NCBI RefSeq assembly: GCF_029893805.1
Contig: NZ_JARXYP010000002.1
Location: 744,001-808,000 of the forward strand
Direction of reading: 5' to 3'
From: Streptomyces sp. SAI-135
GTDB lineage: Bacteria > Actinomycetota > Actinomycetes > Streptomycetales > Streptomycetaceae
Length of the DNA: 64,000 nucleotides
Below, piece after piece: positions 56,755 through 64,000 of the stretch. The notes under the pieces were generated by a model, which was not told the DNA's origin, searched no databases, and was given only the letters and a program-made list of their open reading frames with translations. The first letter of the stretch is position 1. Every line of letters starts with the position of its first letter. Made by a program: the position numbers and the translations under genes.

Positions 56755-56856
56755 CGCGTTACCGCTCGCATCGACGGCAAACACCCTCCGTCGAGCGCGT
56801 TTTCGCGTGGGTGACGACCCGGCACCCTGACGCACCGGGCCGTCGCCCACGGACTG

Positions 56857-57690
56857 TCAGCCGATGTGGTAACTGTCGCCGTACACCTTCCAGTCCAGGG
56901 GCGGGTTCAGGTCGAGGTTGCCCTGGCGCAGGAAGACCCGCTGGGCGGTGTCGACCCGGCTGGTGTCGCTGTGCGCCTCCTCCTGTTTCATCGCCCACAC
57001 GCGCGCGTCGAGGAAGGCGTTGAGGTACGTCGTCTCGTTGCCGCCCTGCGCCGGGGGGCTCGCCTGACGCAGGGCCCGGCGGCGGATGCTGCTGAAGCTG
57101 GTCGCGTCGCCGCCGTCGCCGTGCATGACGATGGCGTCGTAGTAGGCGAACTGGCCGAGGGCCCGCAGCCCGTCCGCCTTGCCCTGCCGGACGGCGGGGT
57201 TGAAGTAGACGCGGTCGCGTTCGTCGTTCTGCGCCTGCTGGAACACGGTGTCCCGGGCGGCCTTGCGCCAGTCGTCGGGGAAGGCCGGATCCAGGCCGTC
57301 GTGGGAGTCGGTGCCGTCGACGCGGCGCAGTGCCGGCAGATACCTGGCGAGGACGTTGCCGGGCTTGCGGTCGGCGTAGAGCTGGACGAGGTCGAGCATG
57401 TCTCCGGTGCCGGAGCAGAAGCCGATGATGCCGGCGGTGTACCCGCGACCGTCACCGATGTCCTCGATGTACCCGTACTGCGCCTTCCAGTCGAGCGAGG
57501 AGTTCTCCGCGCTCGACACCAGCTTCATGGCGATCTCCTTCTTCGCCGGGTCGTCGAGACCCGGTGCGGCGGCGGATGCCGCCGCGGTGGGCGCCGGGCC
57601 GAGCATTCCGACGCAGGTCGCCGCCCCCATGAGGGCGAGGAGGGTGCGGCGGGACGGGTGGACGGCAGGGGTCACTGTCTCAGGTTCCAC
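56857..57690 (-). CDS. csn: GH46 chitosanase, secreted
   Basis: The 277-residue precursor has a twin-arginine-style signal (SRRTLLALMGAATCVGML, cut near AAASA) and a mature GH46 domain. The catalytic pair is expected at Glu in KLVSSAENSS and Asp in YIEDIGDGRGYTAGIIGF, about 18 residues apart, as in the Streptomyces N174 enzyme. It cleaves chitosan chains outside the cell. ATG 57690 fits the signal. A 15-bp palindrome lies about 50 bp upstream. Confidence 0.94.
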   Translation of the reverse strand: MEPETVTPAVHPSRRTLLALMGAATCVGMLGPAPTAAASAAAPGLDDPAKKEIAMKLVSSAENSSLDWKAQYGYIEDIGDGRGYTAGIIGFCSGTGDMLDLVQLYADRKPGNVLARYLPALRRVDGTDSHDGLDPAFPDDWRKAARDTVFQQAQNDERDRVYFNPAVRQGKADGLRALGQFAYYDAIVMHGDGGDATSFSSIRRRALRQASPPAQGGNETTYLNAFLDARVWAMKQEEAHSDTSRVDTAQRVFLRQGNLDLNPPLDWKVYGDSYHIG

Positions 57691-57741
57691 GGGGGCTCCA
57701 AGTGGAGGTGGGGGGTGGAGAGTTGGTCCGGACCTGATTGT

Positions 57742-57756
57742 TAGGAATGTTTCCTA
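57742..57756. promoter_or_regulatory. Chitosanase operator-like palindrome
   Basis: TAGGAA-TGT-TTCCTA is a perfect inverted repeat centred 59 bp upstream of the chitosanase start. Streptomyces chitosanase genes are known to carry a TAGGAA/TTCCTA-type operator for the ROK-family repressor CsnR; the match is from memory and needs checking. No csnR gene is seen nearby. Confidence 0.55.
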
Positions 57757-57824
57757 CCAGTGCGGGACGCGATCAGTAACCCACTGCGCGGGAACTTCGT
57801 AGGTTCGAACGAACGACGGTCGCC

Positions 57825-59063
57825 CTAACGGGAGTTCGACCGACCGGGAGACGGCGGCGGCCAGCTCCGCGGGACGTCCTTGACGAACATCAGGGCGTCG
57901 ATGCCCGCCGCGTGGGCCGGGTCGAACGGGGCGTAGCCGAACCACGGGGACACGCGAGGCGCCGGCAGCGTGTCGCCGAGCGCTTCGGACAGGCGCCGAG
58001 AGCCGATGAGGCAGGCGTCCCGCGGGAGGGTGTACAGGAGACCCTCGACGGTGTCCTCGGACGGTGTGTCCACTCCCTGGTGACGGATCGTGCCGAGGGC
58101 CGTGGCCACGAAGGCGTACTCCTGACCGAGCCGGGCGCCCACCAGCGCACCGGCGCTCCACCACTCCACCCTTCCCTCCCACATCCGCATGGAGCTCTTC
58201 TCCCGCTGCAGATGGGAGTTGTGGGCGTGGACGAGAACCGGGCCCCGGGCGGCCGAAGCGAGGAGGTTGTGGGCCATCATCGAGTCCCGCAGCATGCACA
58301 GGCGCGTCATGCGGGCCGGTGAGGTGTCCGCCGTCGCGTGGTGGTAGCGCAGCAGACCGGTCGCCGTGCGCCCGTACAGGCACGCCCGGTCCCAGTCCTC
58401 CCGCGAGGTCGCCGTGATCAGCCGGGGTGCCTGCGCGTCGAGCAGTGTCACCAGCTCGTCGGCCAGCAGCCGCAGCCGGTCCGCCCGGGCCGACCGGCCC
58501 ACCGACCGGGCCGGGTCCCTCATCGCGGCCGGGTCGGTCCACCGCTCGTCGTCGCCGAGCAGCCGGTCGAGCGTCCGCGCGCCGCACGGAAGCAGGTCCG
58601 CCTCCCCATGGTCCGCGAGGTAGCCGTGCAGTGCGGTGAGGGCCTCACGGGGGCTCGCGGCGCCGGTGATCTCCAGCGGGCCGTCGAAGCCCGCGAAACG
58701 GACCCGATCCGACGCGGGCCGGCCGTCGTTGTGGGCGCGCATCCAGCGCACGAGTGCGCGATTGGCCGCGGACGCACCCCAGCCGTGGCTGAACCCGTGC
58801 TCCATGACCTCGTCGAGGCTGCCCGTCCCCGAGGTGACGTAGTCGTCCACCACCAGGCCCCGGAGGCAGTCGGTCTCGAGCGCGATCGTGCGGTACCCCT
58901 CGCGCTCGACGAGCTGCCGGAAGATCTCGTTGCGCAGTTCCAGCAGGAAGTCCTCGCCGTGCGTGGGCTCGCCCAGGGCGAGCAGCCGGGGCCGGGACGG
59001 GAGCAGTGCCATGAGGGCGGCAGCGTCGACGGCGTGGGCGGTGTCCTTGATGTCAGTCGCCAT
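57825..59063 (-). CDS. Erythromycin esterase-like enzyme
   Basis: The 412-residue protein has the EreA/EreB-family layout: LALGEPTHGEDFLLELRNEI with a Glu/His pair, TIALETDCLRG, an HNSHLQREKSS His segment, and a helical middle. Some members hydrolyse macrolide rings; many are uncharacterised hydrolases. ATG 59063 lies at the edge of an 18-bp palindrome, and the gene diverges from a MerR regulator. The pair may be an inducible resistance or detoxification unit; macrolide activity is not proven by sequence. Confidence 0.85.
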   Translation of the reverse strand: MATDIKDTAHAVDAAALMALLPSRPRLLALGEPTHGEDFLLELRNEIFRQLVEREGYRTIALETDCLRGLVVDDYVTSGTGSLDEVMEHGFSHGWGASAANRALVRWMRAHNDGRPASDRVRFAGFDGPLEITGAASPREALTALHGYLADHGEADLLPCGARTLDRLLGDDERWTDPAAMRDPARSVGRSARADRLRLLADELVTLLDAQAPRLITATSREDWDRACLYGRTATGLLRYHHATADTSPARMTRLCMLRDSMMAHNLLASAARGPVLVHAHNSHLQREKSSMRMWEGRVEWWSAGALVGARLGQEYAFVATALGTIRHQGVDTPSEDTVEGLLYTLPRDACLIGSRRLSEALGDTLPAPRVSPWFGYAPFDPAHAAGIDALMFVKDVPRSWPPPSPGRSNSR

Positions 59064-59066
59064 GCC

Positions 59067-59084
59067 TTCAACGCTATCGTTGAA
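59067..59084. promoter_or_regulatory. 18-bp palindrome at the esterase start
   Basis: TTCAACG-CTAT-CGTTGAA is a perfect inverted repeat with 7-bp arms, 3 bp from the esterase ATG and 26 bp from the regulator ATG. Its position would let one bound protein affect both genes. The MerR product at 59110 is the natural candidate. Confidence 0.5.
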
Positions 59085-59109
59085 CCTTCGGTGGAAACTT
59101 TTCCGCGAT

Positions 59110-59853
59110 ATGGTCCCTGATGTGGGAGAAAAGCTTCAAACCGAGGGACGACTGCGGCCGGTCGACCTGGCGCGCGGGCACGGACTGTCCACCCAGGCGG
59201 TGCGCAACTACGAGGACGCCGGCATCCTCCCGGCCGCCGAACGCACGCCTCACGGATACCGCGTCTACACCCGGCTGCACGCCGGCGCCCTGCGCGCCTT
59301 CCTGGCCCTGCTGCCGGGCCACGGCCACCGGAGGGCGTCGGCGATCATGCGGGCGGTGAACGAGGGCTCGGTCGGCGACGCGTTCCGTCTCATCGACGAG
59401 AGCCACGTCGAGCTCCTCGAGGACCGGCGGACCTTCCAGGCGGTGGAGCGGGCACTGCGCGACCTGGACCCCTCCACGGTCGCCGAGCCGACCGGCGGAT
59501 CAGGGGCCGGGGGGACGTTCATCGGTCCGCTGGCCGGCAGGCTCGGGATCCGGCCGGCGACGCTGCGCAAGTGGGAGCGCGCCGGGCTGCTACGGCCGCG
59601 CCGGGACGCGCTGACCGGCTATCGCGTCTACGACGAGGCCGCCGTACGGGACGCCCGGCTGGTCCACCAGCTCCGGCGCGGCGGCCGTCTGCTGGAGCAG
59701 ATCGCCCCGCTGATCGCCCAGGTGCGCGAGGCGGGCGGACTGGAGCCGCTGGAGGACACGCTGCGCGACTGGCACGGCCGGCTCTCCGCCCGCGGCCGGG
59801 CGATGCTGGCCGGGGCAGCGGAGCTGGAGGCGTACCTCCGCGAGCGCGGGTGA
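59110..59853 (+). CDS. MerR-family regulator with two helix-turn-helix units (TioE-like)
   Basis: The 247-residue protein contains two MerR-type DNA-binding units: RPVDLARGHGLSTQAVRNYE near residue 15, with a winged YRVYTRLHAG part, and GIRPATLRKWERAGLLRPRR near 155, with YRVYDEAAVRDARLV. This duplicated form matches TioE-type regulators. ATG 59110 is used for lack of a better start; GTG 59122 is in frame and neither has a strong ribosome site. It diverges from the esterase-like gene, probably its target. Confidence 0.8.
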   Translation: MVPDVGEKLQTEGRLRPVDLARGHGLSTQAVRNYEDAGILPAAERTPHGYRVYTRLHAGALRAFLALLPGHGHRRASAIMRAVNEGSVGDAFRLIDESHVELLEDRRTFQAVERALRDLDPSTVAEPTGGSGAGGTFIGPLAGRLGIRPATLRKWERAGLLRPRRDALTGYRVYDEAAVRDARLVHQLRRGGRLLEQIAPLIAQVREAGGLEPLEDTLRDWHGRLSARGRAMLAGAAELEAYLRERG

Positions 59854-59864
59854 GGGCCCGTCAC

Positions 59865-59884
59865 GGACCCAACGGGGCGGGTCC
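59865..59884. terminator. Hairpin after the MerR gene
   Basis: GGACCC (59865-59870) pairs exactly with GGGTCC (59879-59884) around an 8-nt loop, and the palindrome CGGGCGCCCG follows at 59886-59895. Both lie between convergent genes ending at 59853 and 59911. Confidence 0.5.
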
Positions 59885-59910
59885 TCGGGCGCCCGCGGTC
59901 GGGCGGGTTG

Positions 59911-60357
59911 TCAGAAGTGGCGTGGCAGACGGACGACCTGGACGAAGAAGTCGTCGATCTGACGCACCGCGGCGATGAACTGGTCCAGGTCCACCGGCTT
60001 GGTGACATAGGCGTTGGCGTGCAGCTTGTAGCTGCGCAGGATGTCCTCCTCGGCCGCGGAGGTGGTGAGGACGACGACCGGGATGTGGGCCAGCTCCGGG
60101 TCGGACTTGATCTTCTCCAGGACCTGACGGCCGTCGTACTTGGGGAGGTTGAGGTCCAGCAGGATGAGATCGGGCTGCGGTGCCTCGGTGTGGTCGCCGC
60201 GCCGGTAGAGGAAGTCCAGTGCCTCCTCGCCGTCCCGGACCACGTGGAGCGTGTTGCCGATCTTGTTGTCCTCGAAGGCCTCACGTGTCATCAGCTCGTC
60301 GCCGGGGTCGTCCTCGACGAGGAGCACGTCTATGGGGTTGGCGGCGGGGGTGGTCAT
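59911..60357 (-). CDS. Single-domain response regulator (Rcp1-like)
   Basis: The 148-residue receiver has the acidic pair in LLVEDDPGDELMTREAF, phosphoacceptor Asp in LILLDLNLPKYDG, Thr in VVVLTTSAAEED and Lys in YVTKPVDLDQF. It has no output domain, like the Rcp1 regulators paired with phytochrome-type kinases. ATG 60357 overlaps the kinase stop by 4 bp (ATGA). It is the last gene of a three-gene unit. Confidence 0.92.
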   Translation of the reverse strand: MTTPAANPIDVLLVEDDPGDELMTREAFEDNKIGNTLHVVRDGEEALDFLYRRGDHTEAPQPDLILLDLNLPKYDGRQVLEKIKSDPELAHIPVVVLTTSAAEEDILRSYKLHANAYVTKPVDLDQFIAAVRQIDDFFVQVVRLPRHF

Positions 60358-62006
60358 GTCAGAACCTTTTCCTCGGTGCCGATACCGGAATCCTCCGGGC
60401 TCTCGGCGATGGACGGAAGGGTGAAGCAGAACCGCGTGCCGTCCGTGTACGTGGTGTCGATCCAGATCTTGCCACCATGTTGCTCCACGATCTTCTTGCA
60501 CAGTGCCAGACCGATGCCCGTACCACCGTAGGCGTCCCGGCCGTGCAGCCGCTGGAAGATGATGAAGACCTTCTCCGTGAACTGCTCGGGGATGCCGATG
60601 CCGTTGTCCGTGACGGCCACGAGCAGGCTGTCGGGTTCGTCGGGGTCCGCTGCGCAGGTGATGGACACGTGCGGGGCGCGGTCGGGCCGGCGGAACTTCA
60701 GGGCGTTGCCGACCAGGTTCTGCCAGAGCATGGCCAGCAGGGTCGGGTCGCCGACGACCTCGGGCAGGTGCTCCGGACGGTCGACGCGGGCGCCGGACTC
60801 CTCCACGGCCGTCCCGAGGTTGGCCAGCGCCTTGTCCAGCGCCTGGTCGAGTCCGACGGGCACCCGGGCGTCGTTGACCCGCCCGACCCGGGAGAAGGTC
60901 AGCAGGTCGTTGATGAGGACCTGCATGCGCCGGGCCCCGTCGACGGCGAAGTCGACGTACTGCCGGCCGCGGTCGTCGAGGACGTCGCCGTAACGCTTCT
61001 CCAGCAGCTGGCAGAACGAGGCGACCTTGCGCAACGGCTCCTGCAGATCGTGCGAGGCGACATAGGCGAACTGCTCCAGTTCCGCGTTGGAGCGGCGCAG
61101 CTCCACGGCCTGCTCGTCCAGGTCGGCGGCCTGCCGGGTCAGTTCCCGCTGCTGTTCGCGTGAGGCCTCGAGTTCGGCCACGATGTGCCAGCGCATGCCC
61201 TCCACGGCGTTGCTCACCGCGGTCAGGTCGGCCGGACCGCCGCCGGTGATGACATGGGCGAAGTCACCTCCCGACACTCGCATCGACGCCGTGCGCAGAG
61301 CCTCCAGAGGCCGGGTCACCAGGATCCGGACCAGGACCGCGCAGGCGACTCCGGCCAGCAGGAAGATTGCCAGCATGCCGCCCAGGACCGAGTTGCGCAC
61401 CGCCCGCTCATGGGCGAGATGGGAACGGCCCTGCTCCACGGCCTTCGTCAGGTCGGTGTCCTGCCTGCTCCACAGAGTGCGCAGCCGGTCGAACTCCTTC
61501 TTGCCCTGGTCGGCCTTCCGCTGGTTCAGCGGTTCGGGACGGCCCGGAGTGACCGAGGCCGCCAGGGGTTCGGCGTAGGTACGGCGCCAGTCGGCCGCCT
61601 GGATCTCGATCGCCTTCAGGTCCGCCAGCAGTTCGGGCCGGTCGCCGAGGAACCCGCGCAACCGCGCGGCCGAGTCGGCCTCGTCCTTCTTGCCCTGGGT
61701 GTACGGGGCGAGGAACTGCCGGTCGGCGGTGATCGCGTAGCCGCGCAGGCCCGTCTCCTGGTTGACCAGCGCGGTCTGGAGTCGGTACGCCTCGGTCTGG
61801 GCGGGCTGGATGCGGCGCAGCAGCAGGTCGCTCGCCTCCGCCGTCCGGCCGAGCAGATGGGCGCCGACCACGCTGCCGATCACCACCAGCAGCGTCATGA
61901 CGGCCAGGAGCAGGTAGAACCACCCCTGCACCGTCAGCCGGCGTCCGCTCCACGCCGCGCCCGTCCCTCGTCTCACCCTGTGCTCCGACACCACGTTCCC
62001 ACTCAC
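60354..62006 (-). CDS. Membrane sensor histidine kinase (CHASE3-type)
   Basis: From GTG 62006 the product is 550 residues. It has one membrane span (about 28-52), an extracellular CHASE3-type helical domain (about 55-200; NQETGLRGYAITADRQFL), a second span (about 207-228), HAMP, a coiled coil, HisKA with FAYVASHDLQEPLRKV and HATPase with TDNGIGIP and GGTGIGLALCKKI. The gene starts one base after the REC-PP2C stop. GTG 61994 and 61991 are alternatives. It probably phosphorylates the single-domain regulator downstream and perhaps the receiver of the PP2C upstream. Confidence 0.92.
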   Translation of the reverse strand: MSGNVVSEHRVRRGTGAAWSGRRLTVQGWFYLLLAVMTLLVVIGSVVGAHLLGRTAEASDLLLRRIQPAQTEAYRLQTALVNQETGLRGYAITADRQFLAPYTQGKKDEADSAARLRGFLGDRPELLADLKAIEIQAADWRRTYAEPLAASVTPGRPEPLNQRKADQGKKEFDRLRTLWSRQDTDLTKAVEQGRSHLAHERAVRNSVLGGMLAIFLLAGVACAVLVRILVTRPLEALRTASMRVSGGDFAHVITGGGPADLTAVSNAVEGMRWHIVAELEASREQQRELTRQAADLDEQAVELRRSNAELEQFAYVASHDLQEPLRKVASFCQLLEKRYGDVLDDRGRQYVDFAVDGARRMQVLINDLLTFSRVGRVNDARVPVGLDQALDKALANLGTAVEESGARVDRPEHLPEVVGDPTLLAMLWQNLVGNALKFRRPDRAPHVSITCAADPDEPDSLLVAVTDNGIGIPEQFTEKVFIIFQRLHGRDAYGGTGIGLALCKKIVEQHGGKIWIDTTYTDGTRFCFTLPSIAESPEDSGIGTEEKVLT

Positions 62007-63227
62007 TCAGTTCCAGTTCAGATGGACGACGGCCACGTCGTCGGCCAGGCCGCCCTGCGCCTCGGCGAGGCTCTCGGCCTTCTCGATCAGCCGGTCCACG
62101 AAGGACTCCGGCTCCAGTGCCGACGCCTCCCGGGCCAGGGCCAGCAGTCCTTCCTCGCCGAGGCGTTCCGTGCCCCGGCTCACGTGCCCCTCGAAGAGGC
62201 CGTCGGTGAAGAGCACCACCGACGTGCCCGCCGGAACCGGAAGTTCCGCGGTCGGCCACGTCGCGCCGCCGGGGACCATGCCCAGGGCCGGCCCGCCGGG
62301 CACCTCCACCCAGTCCACGTCCGTCCCGGTGCGCCGGAGCAGGCCGTGGTGGCCGGCGCGTACCACGTGGGCCTGTTGCTCTCCCGGTACGGCGGCCAGG
62401 CTCACGAGGGTCGCGAAGACCTCGTCGCGGGCCCGTTCGGCCATCAGCAGCTCCTCGAGCCTGGCCATCTGCTGGGCGCCGGTGATGCCGCTGAGGACGA
62501 GGGTGCGCCAGGCGATCCGCAGGGCGACGCCCAGGGCCGCCTCGTCCGGGCCGTGCCCGGAGACGTCCCCGATGAGGGCGTGGAGGGTGCCGTCGGCGCT
62601 CTGCACGATGTCGTAGAAGTCACCGCCCAGCAGGGTCTGCGCGCGTCCGGGCCGGTAGCGGGCCACGACCTGGACGCCCTCGGCGCGCAGCAGCGGACGG
62701 GGCAGCAGGCCGCGCTCCAGGCGGGCGTTCTCCTGTGCCTGGAGCGCGCCGGCCTGGAGGGCGACCGCCGCCTGCTCGGTCTGCTTGCGCTGGATCGCGT
62801 AGCGCACCGCCCGCCCGAACAGCTCGGGCTCCACCCTGCCCTTGACCAGGTAGTCCTGTGCGCCGGCCGCGACCGCGGCGAGGCCGGTCTGCTCCTCGGC
62901 GAGCCCCGTGAGGACCACGATGGCGACCCGTTCGGCCAGCCCCTGGACCAGGGAGACGGCCTCGAGTCCCTGGGCGTCCGGCAGGTGCAGGTCGAGCAGC
63001 ACGCAGTCGAACGTCTCGGTCGCCAGCACCTCGGCCGCCTCGGTCATGGACCGCACCCATCGCAGCCCCATCTTCACGGCGCCGTCGGCGACCAGTTCCT
63101 CCACGAGCAGCGCGTCGCCGGGATCGTCCTCCACGAGGAGAACCGACGGCTCCCAGTGCTCCCATGCCGTCTCGGCACCGGCTGCCGTCGTCGCCACCAG
63201 TTCGGCAGCCTCAGTCCCCGAGAACAC
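62007..63227 (-). CDS. Response regulator-SpoIIE (PP2C) phosphatase
   Basis: Read from GTG 63227 the product is 406 residues. It has a receiver (about 28-145; LLVEDDPGDALLVEEL, Asp in CVLLDLHLPDAQG, Lys in DYLVKG), a coiled linker and a SpoIIE phosphatase (about 190-406; YRPGRAQTLLGGDFYDIV, GDVSGHGPDEAA, LADDVAVVHL). GGGGAGG lies 11 bases upstream of the GTG. The frame is open to 63530, but the extra sequence looks unstructured, so the start is uncertain. Phosphatase activity is likely switched by receiver phosphorylation from the adjacent kinase. Confidence 0.85.
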   Translation of the reverse strand: MFSGTEAAELVATTAAGAETAWEHWEPSVLLVEDDPGDALLVEELVADGAVKMGLRWVRSMTEAAEVLATETFDCVLLDLHLPDAQGLEAVSLVQGLAERVAIVVLTGLAEEQTGLAAVAAGAQDYLVKGRVEPELFGRAVRYAIQRKQTEQAAVALQAGALQAQENARLERGLLPRPLLRAEGVQVVARYRPGRAQTLLGGDFYDIVQSADGTLHALIGDVSGHGPDEAALGVALRIAWRTLVLSGITGAQQMARLEELLMAERARDEVFATLVSLAAVPGEQQAHVVRAGHHGLLRRTGTDVDWVEVPGGPALGMVPGGATWPTAELPVPAGTSVVLFTDGLFEGHVSRGTERLGEEGLLALAREASALEPESFVDRLIEKAESLAEAQGGLADDVAVVHLNWN

Positions 63228-63760
63228 CCTCGTCCCGGCCTCCCCACTCCATCCAGGTCGCCCGACGCCGGCCGTTGCCCAGGACAACGACGCGAACACG
63301 GTCAGAGCGACGATCCGATCTCCACCCGTCGCCCACGGCCGTGGGACGACACCTCCCCGCGCGGGCCGGTGCTCGGGCAGGCCCGGCGGCCGCCCGTGCG
63401 GTCCTGATCCTCGTGACCGATCTTCACTCCCTGGTCGGTTCCGCACGGGGCCCGGGGCGGACGGCCAGGAGCCCGGCGGTGTCACGCGGAGCGTGGCCGG
63501 GCCCGGTGCCTCCTTGTGCGCGGCGCTCACTCCCCGGCTGCGCCGTACCTGTGTCAGTCGTCCCCGACGTCGTCATCGTCCGCCCATCCCGAGATTCCGG
63601 TGTTCTGGCCGCGTTTACCCGCGACGGGCGGGACCATGCAGGGCCGGTTCCAGAAAATCACCCTGGGCGACACGGCTCCTCCACATCCGGAGTCCCTGCC
63701 CCGCCTTCGGTTCCGATCGGTCTCACGGGGAACCGGGTAGGACGTCAGAAAGGAGTCCCC

Positions 63761-64000
63761 GTGACCACCTACGTCATCACTGTCCCCGGTACGTTCCTGC
63801 GCGAAGTGACCGACGGCGTCCGCTCGGACATCGGACGACGGCTTCGGCCCCAGGACCCCAGGAACACCGATCTCGGGGAGAGCGAGGAACTGAGTGTCCT
63901 GACCACGGAGGAGGACGGCATGTTCGCCGCCCGGGTCGAGGTCGAGGCCCCCGACCGGCTGCAGGCCGAGGCGGAGGCGGTACGGCTGGTCTCCCGGGCT
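63761..64000 (+). CDS. Small conserved protein, 3' end outside window
   Basis: GTG 63761 follows AAAGGAG at ideal spacing. Eighty codons are visible: TTYVITVPGTFLREVTDGVR, a polar middle, SVLTTEEDGMFAARVEVEA and a helical end QAEAEAVRLVSRA. It looks like a compact alpha-beta protein of unknown function, and I do not recognise the family. The 230-bp gap upstream separates it from the REC-PP2C frame and must hold its promoter. Confidence 0.65.
   Translation, partial: MTTYVITVPGTFLREVTDGVRSDIGRRLRPQDPRNTDLGESEELSVLTTEEDGMFAARVEVEAPDRLQAEAEAVRLVSRA

Noticed and set aside
63228..63530. N-terminal extension of the REC-PP2C protein to GTG 63530
   Set aside because: The extra 100 residues look like non-coding GC sequence (Pro/Gly/Arg-rich, no fold), and a better-placed GTG with GGGGAGG exists at 63227. 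Not excluded.

Overview
The window is Streptomyces-type actinobacterial chromosome. GC content is very high and third codon positions are strongly GC-biased. Many starts are GTG with GGAGG-type ribosome sites, and ATGA/GTGA stop-start overlaps are common. The gene content fits: a carotenoid crt cluster, SpoIIE-type PP2C phosphatases, anti-sigma and anti-anti-sigma proteins, a LAETG cell-wall protein and a GH46 chitosanase. I see no rRNA, tRNA, CRISPR array, insertion sequence or phage gene, so this looks like accessory but stably held chromosome rather than a mobile island.

Region 1 (1-9.9 kb) looks like a hypoxia/redox/dormancy regulon. It holds a DevS/OsdK-like GAF sensor kinase (cut by the window edge), three flavin split-barrel (PPOX) proteins, one of them fused to a DNA-binding domain, and a phosphoketolase. 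It also holds a tandem universal stress protein, a zinc alcohol dehydrogenase, a NarK nitrate/nitrite transporter and a hemerythrin. A 16-bp palindrome close to RGGGCCG-NN-CGGCCCT lies 70-100 bp upstream of every transcription unit here. It usually occurs as two or three copies spaced 20-22 bp, as expected for a DosR/OsdR-type activator.

Region 2 (9.9-19.4 kb) is a complete aromatic carotenoid (isorenieratene-type) cluster. crtY-crtT-crtU run leftward behind an ECF sigma gene, and crtE-crtI-crtB plus a Rieske protein run rightward as a chain with 4-base overlaps. Region 3 (19.4-25.3 kb) has a DenD-like epimerase, a LAETG surface protein, and a leftward operon of SRPBCC protein, CrtI-like oxidoreductase, a frameshifted small gene and a short-chain dehydrogenase.

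Region 4 (25.8-33.8 kb) is a partner-switching and phosphorelay block: an anti-sigma-type ATPase, a STAS antagonist, a 1421-residue cytosolic hybrid kinase with seven HAMP units, and an ANTAR-PAS-PP2C phosphatase. Region 5 (33.8-36.8 kb) has a DeoR regulator, the remains of an MFS transporter gene, an LLM flavin oxidoreductase and a HAD phosphatase. Region 6 (36.8-43.6 kb) has an Orn/Lys/Arg-type PLP decarboxylase and an operon of carboxylate-amine ligase, asparagine-synthase-like amidotransferase (frameshifted at a G7 run) and S9 peptidase, possibly an NAGGN-like dipeptide osmolyte system.

Region 7 (43.7-59.9 kb) is a mixed stress and envelope block: Rieske/DUF2231 and DUF1360 membrane proteins, a P-loop kinase, a Lys-rich winged-helix protein, PAP2 and diacylglycerol kinase, catalase, DUF5133 with a 37-bp duplication over its start, a lipoprotein, DUF475, PAS-GAF-PP2C, chitosanase, and an erythromycin-esterase-like enzyme divergent from a MerR regulator. 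Region 8 (59.9-63.2 kb) is an operon of REC-PP2C, CHASE3-type kinase and single-domain response regulator. A truncated small gene ends the window.
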